From the NCBI RefSeq assembly GCF_001832905.1, contig NZ_MKIR01000012.1, positions 310,001-374,000 on the forward strand: DNA of 64,000 nt. Direction: 5' to 3'. Shown here piece after piece: positions 63,629-64,000 of this stretch. The translations under genes were made by a program, and so were the position numbers. The stretch is from Floricoccus tropicus. Lineage in GTDB: Bacteria > Bacillota > Bacilli > Lactobacillales > Streptococcaceae. Positions within the stretch are counted from its first letter, which is position 1. Each line of letters opens with the position of its first letter. The notes beneath the pieces are model-generated. The model had not been told where the DNA came from and did not search any database. It was given only the letters and a program-made list of their open reading frames with translations.

Positions 63629-64000
63629 TCATTTATAATAAATGTCTCTATCTCTTCTATCTTGAAGTGGTCGATTATTATTAGCTAATATTTCTTCCGA
63701 AAATTGATTTATAAAATTTCTAGACATTTTACCAATTTTATCAAAGACAAACCAATTTATTGGACCAGACGTTGGCGGTGTTGTCAGTGAGCCTAAATAA
63801 TGGAAGAAGCTACTATCATTTGGTAAAAAAATACTTGGATTAAAAAATTCTTCATGATTTTCAAAATCCCAAATATTTTCAGGATTATTATCATCAATCC
63901 AATTCAATTCATCACTTAAATTATAAAGTGCACCAAGAACTAAGTTTTCTTGATGATTATTTGTATGTACTAAATGTACTTCCAAATCGTAAGTTTTACC
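63629..64000 (-). CDS. Alpha-carbonic anhydrase, N-terminal part outside the window
   Basis: The last 123 or so residues of an alpha-class enzyme are visible; the frame stays open to base 64000 (GKTYDLEVHLVH). Key features are the third zinc histidine region EVHLVH, FFHYLGSLTTPPTSG with the conserved threonine, PINWFVFDK, and NNRPLQ near the C-terminus. The first two zinc histidines lie outside. The cysteine that follows TTPP in most bacterial members, forming the stabilising disulfide, is replaced by threonine. It hydrates CO2 to bicarbonate. Signal peptide unknown. Confidence 0.88.
   Translation of the reverse strand, partial: GKTYDLEVHLVHTNNHQENLVLGALYNLSDELNWIDDNNPENIWDFENHEEFFNPSIFLPNDSSFFHYLGSLTTPPTSGPINWFVFDKIGKMSRNFINQFSEEILANNNRPLQDRRDRDIYYK

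Overview
Organism: a low-GC Gram-positive coccus of the Streptococcaceae, closer to Lactococcus/Floricoccus than to a typical Streptococcus. This rests on gene order and sequence together: a PBP2b-recR-ddl-murF-prfC block, codY beside gatCAB and aspS, a near-consensus CodY box upstream of codY, a stand-alone tuf gene, a siderophore operon ending in a FhuR/CmbR-like LysR gene (the L. lactis order), and a hemW / acyl-ACP thioesterase / nagD / DUF1461 neighbourhood. I cannot name the species. The window is ordinary chromosome: no rRNA, tRNA, phage, CRISPR array or intact transposon was seen. Most genes are on the minus strand. Layout: (1) 1-3.6 kb, a four-gene efflux operon in the order of Bacillus yknWXYZ (4-TM protein, MacA-like adaptor, ATPase, MacB-like permease cut by the window edge), preceded by a paired 17-bp direct repeat. 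(2) 3.6-9.7 kb, the most unusual part: a YtrA-type GntR repressor, one ABC ATPase, six tandem paralogous ABC-2 permeases (the last broken by one in-frame stop), then a GPP34-like gene, all behind one promoter that carries a perfect dyad over its -10. (3) 9.7-16.2 kb, small housekeeping and accessory genes (isochorismatase-like, GNAT, DUF2798, NAD(P)-binding, NUDIX, S41 protease) and the DEAD-box helicase CshA. (4) 16.2-25.2 kb, TraX-like protein, then the wall-synthesis and translation operon pbp2b-recR-ddl-murF-prfC, a DUF1450 gene and gpmA. (5) 25.2-30.2 kb, an iron-siderophore ABC operon opened by an XRE regulator and closed by a LysR regulator. (6) 30.2-36.5 kb, gatCAB, aspS with a T-box leader, and codY with its own CodY box. 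(7) 36.6-43.8 kb, NUDIX, alanine-type aminotransferase, a broken MFS exporter, prs, cysteine desulfurase with DUF1831, and tuf. (8) 44-51 kb, an Rrf2 regulator coupled to a 1059-residue YhgE/Pip protein with 49-residue repeats, speG, proBA, and a 51-residue gene missed by length filters. (9) 51-61.4 kb, a Lit-like lipoprotein transacylase overlapping nadV, nagD-like phosphatase, acyl-ACP thioesterase, GH25 muramidase, hemW, ribF, truB, DUF1905 and pcrA. (10) 61.4-64 kb, a 44-residue membrane protein, a PH-like/zinc-ribbon protein with a membrane partner, a PASTA-like membrane protein and the C-terminal part of an alpha-carbonic anhydrase. How they fit together: the first 10 kb carries two back-to-back export systems of the kind used for peptide export or self-protection. 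The middle is core translation, amino-acid and wall metabolism under CodY, T-box and stand-alone promoters. The right end mixes lipoprotein remodelling, NAD salvage and envelope genes. The best candidate for an undescribed system is the six-permease array with its repressor and GPP34 neighbour. The second is the direct-repeat motif shared by the yknWXYZ-like promoter and the 44-residue membrane-protein gene.
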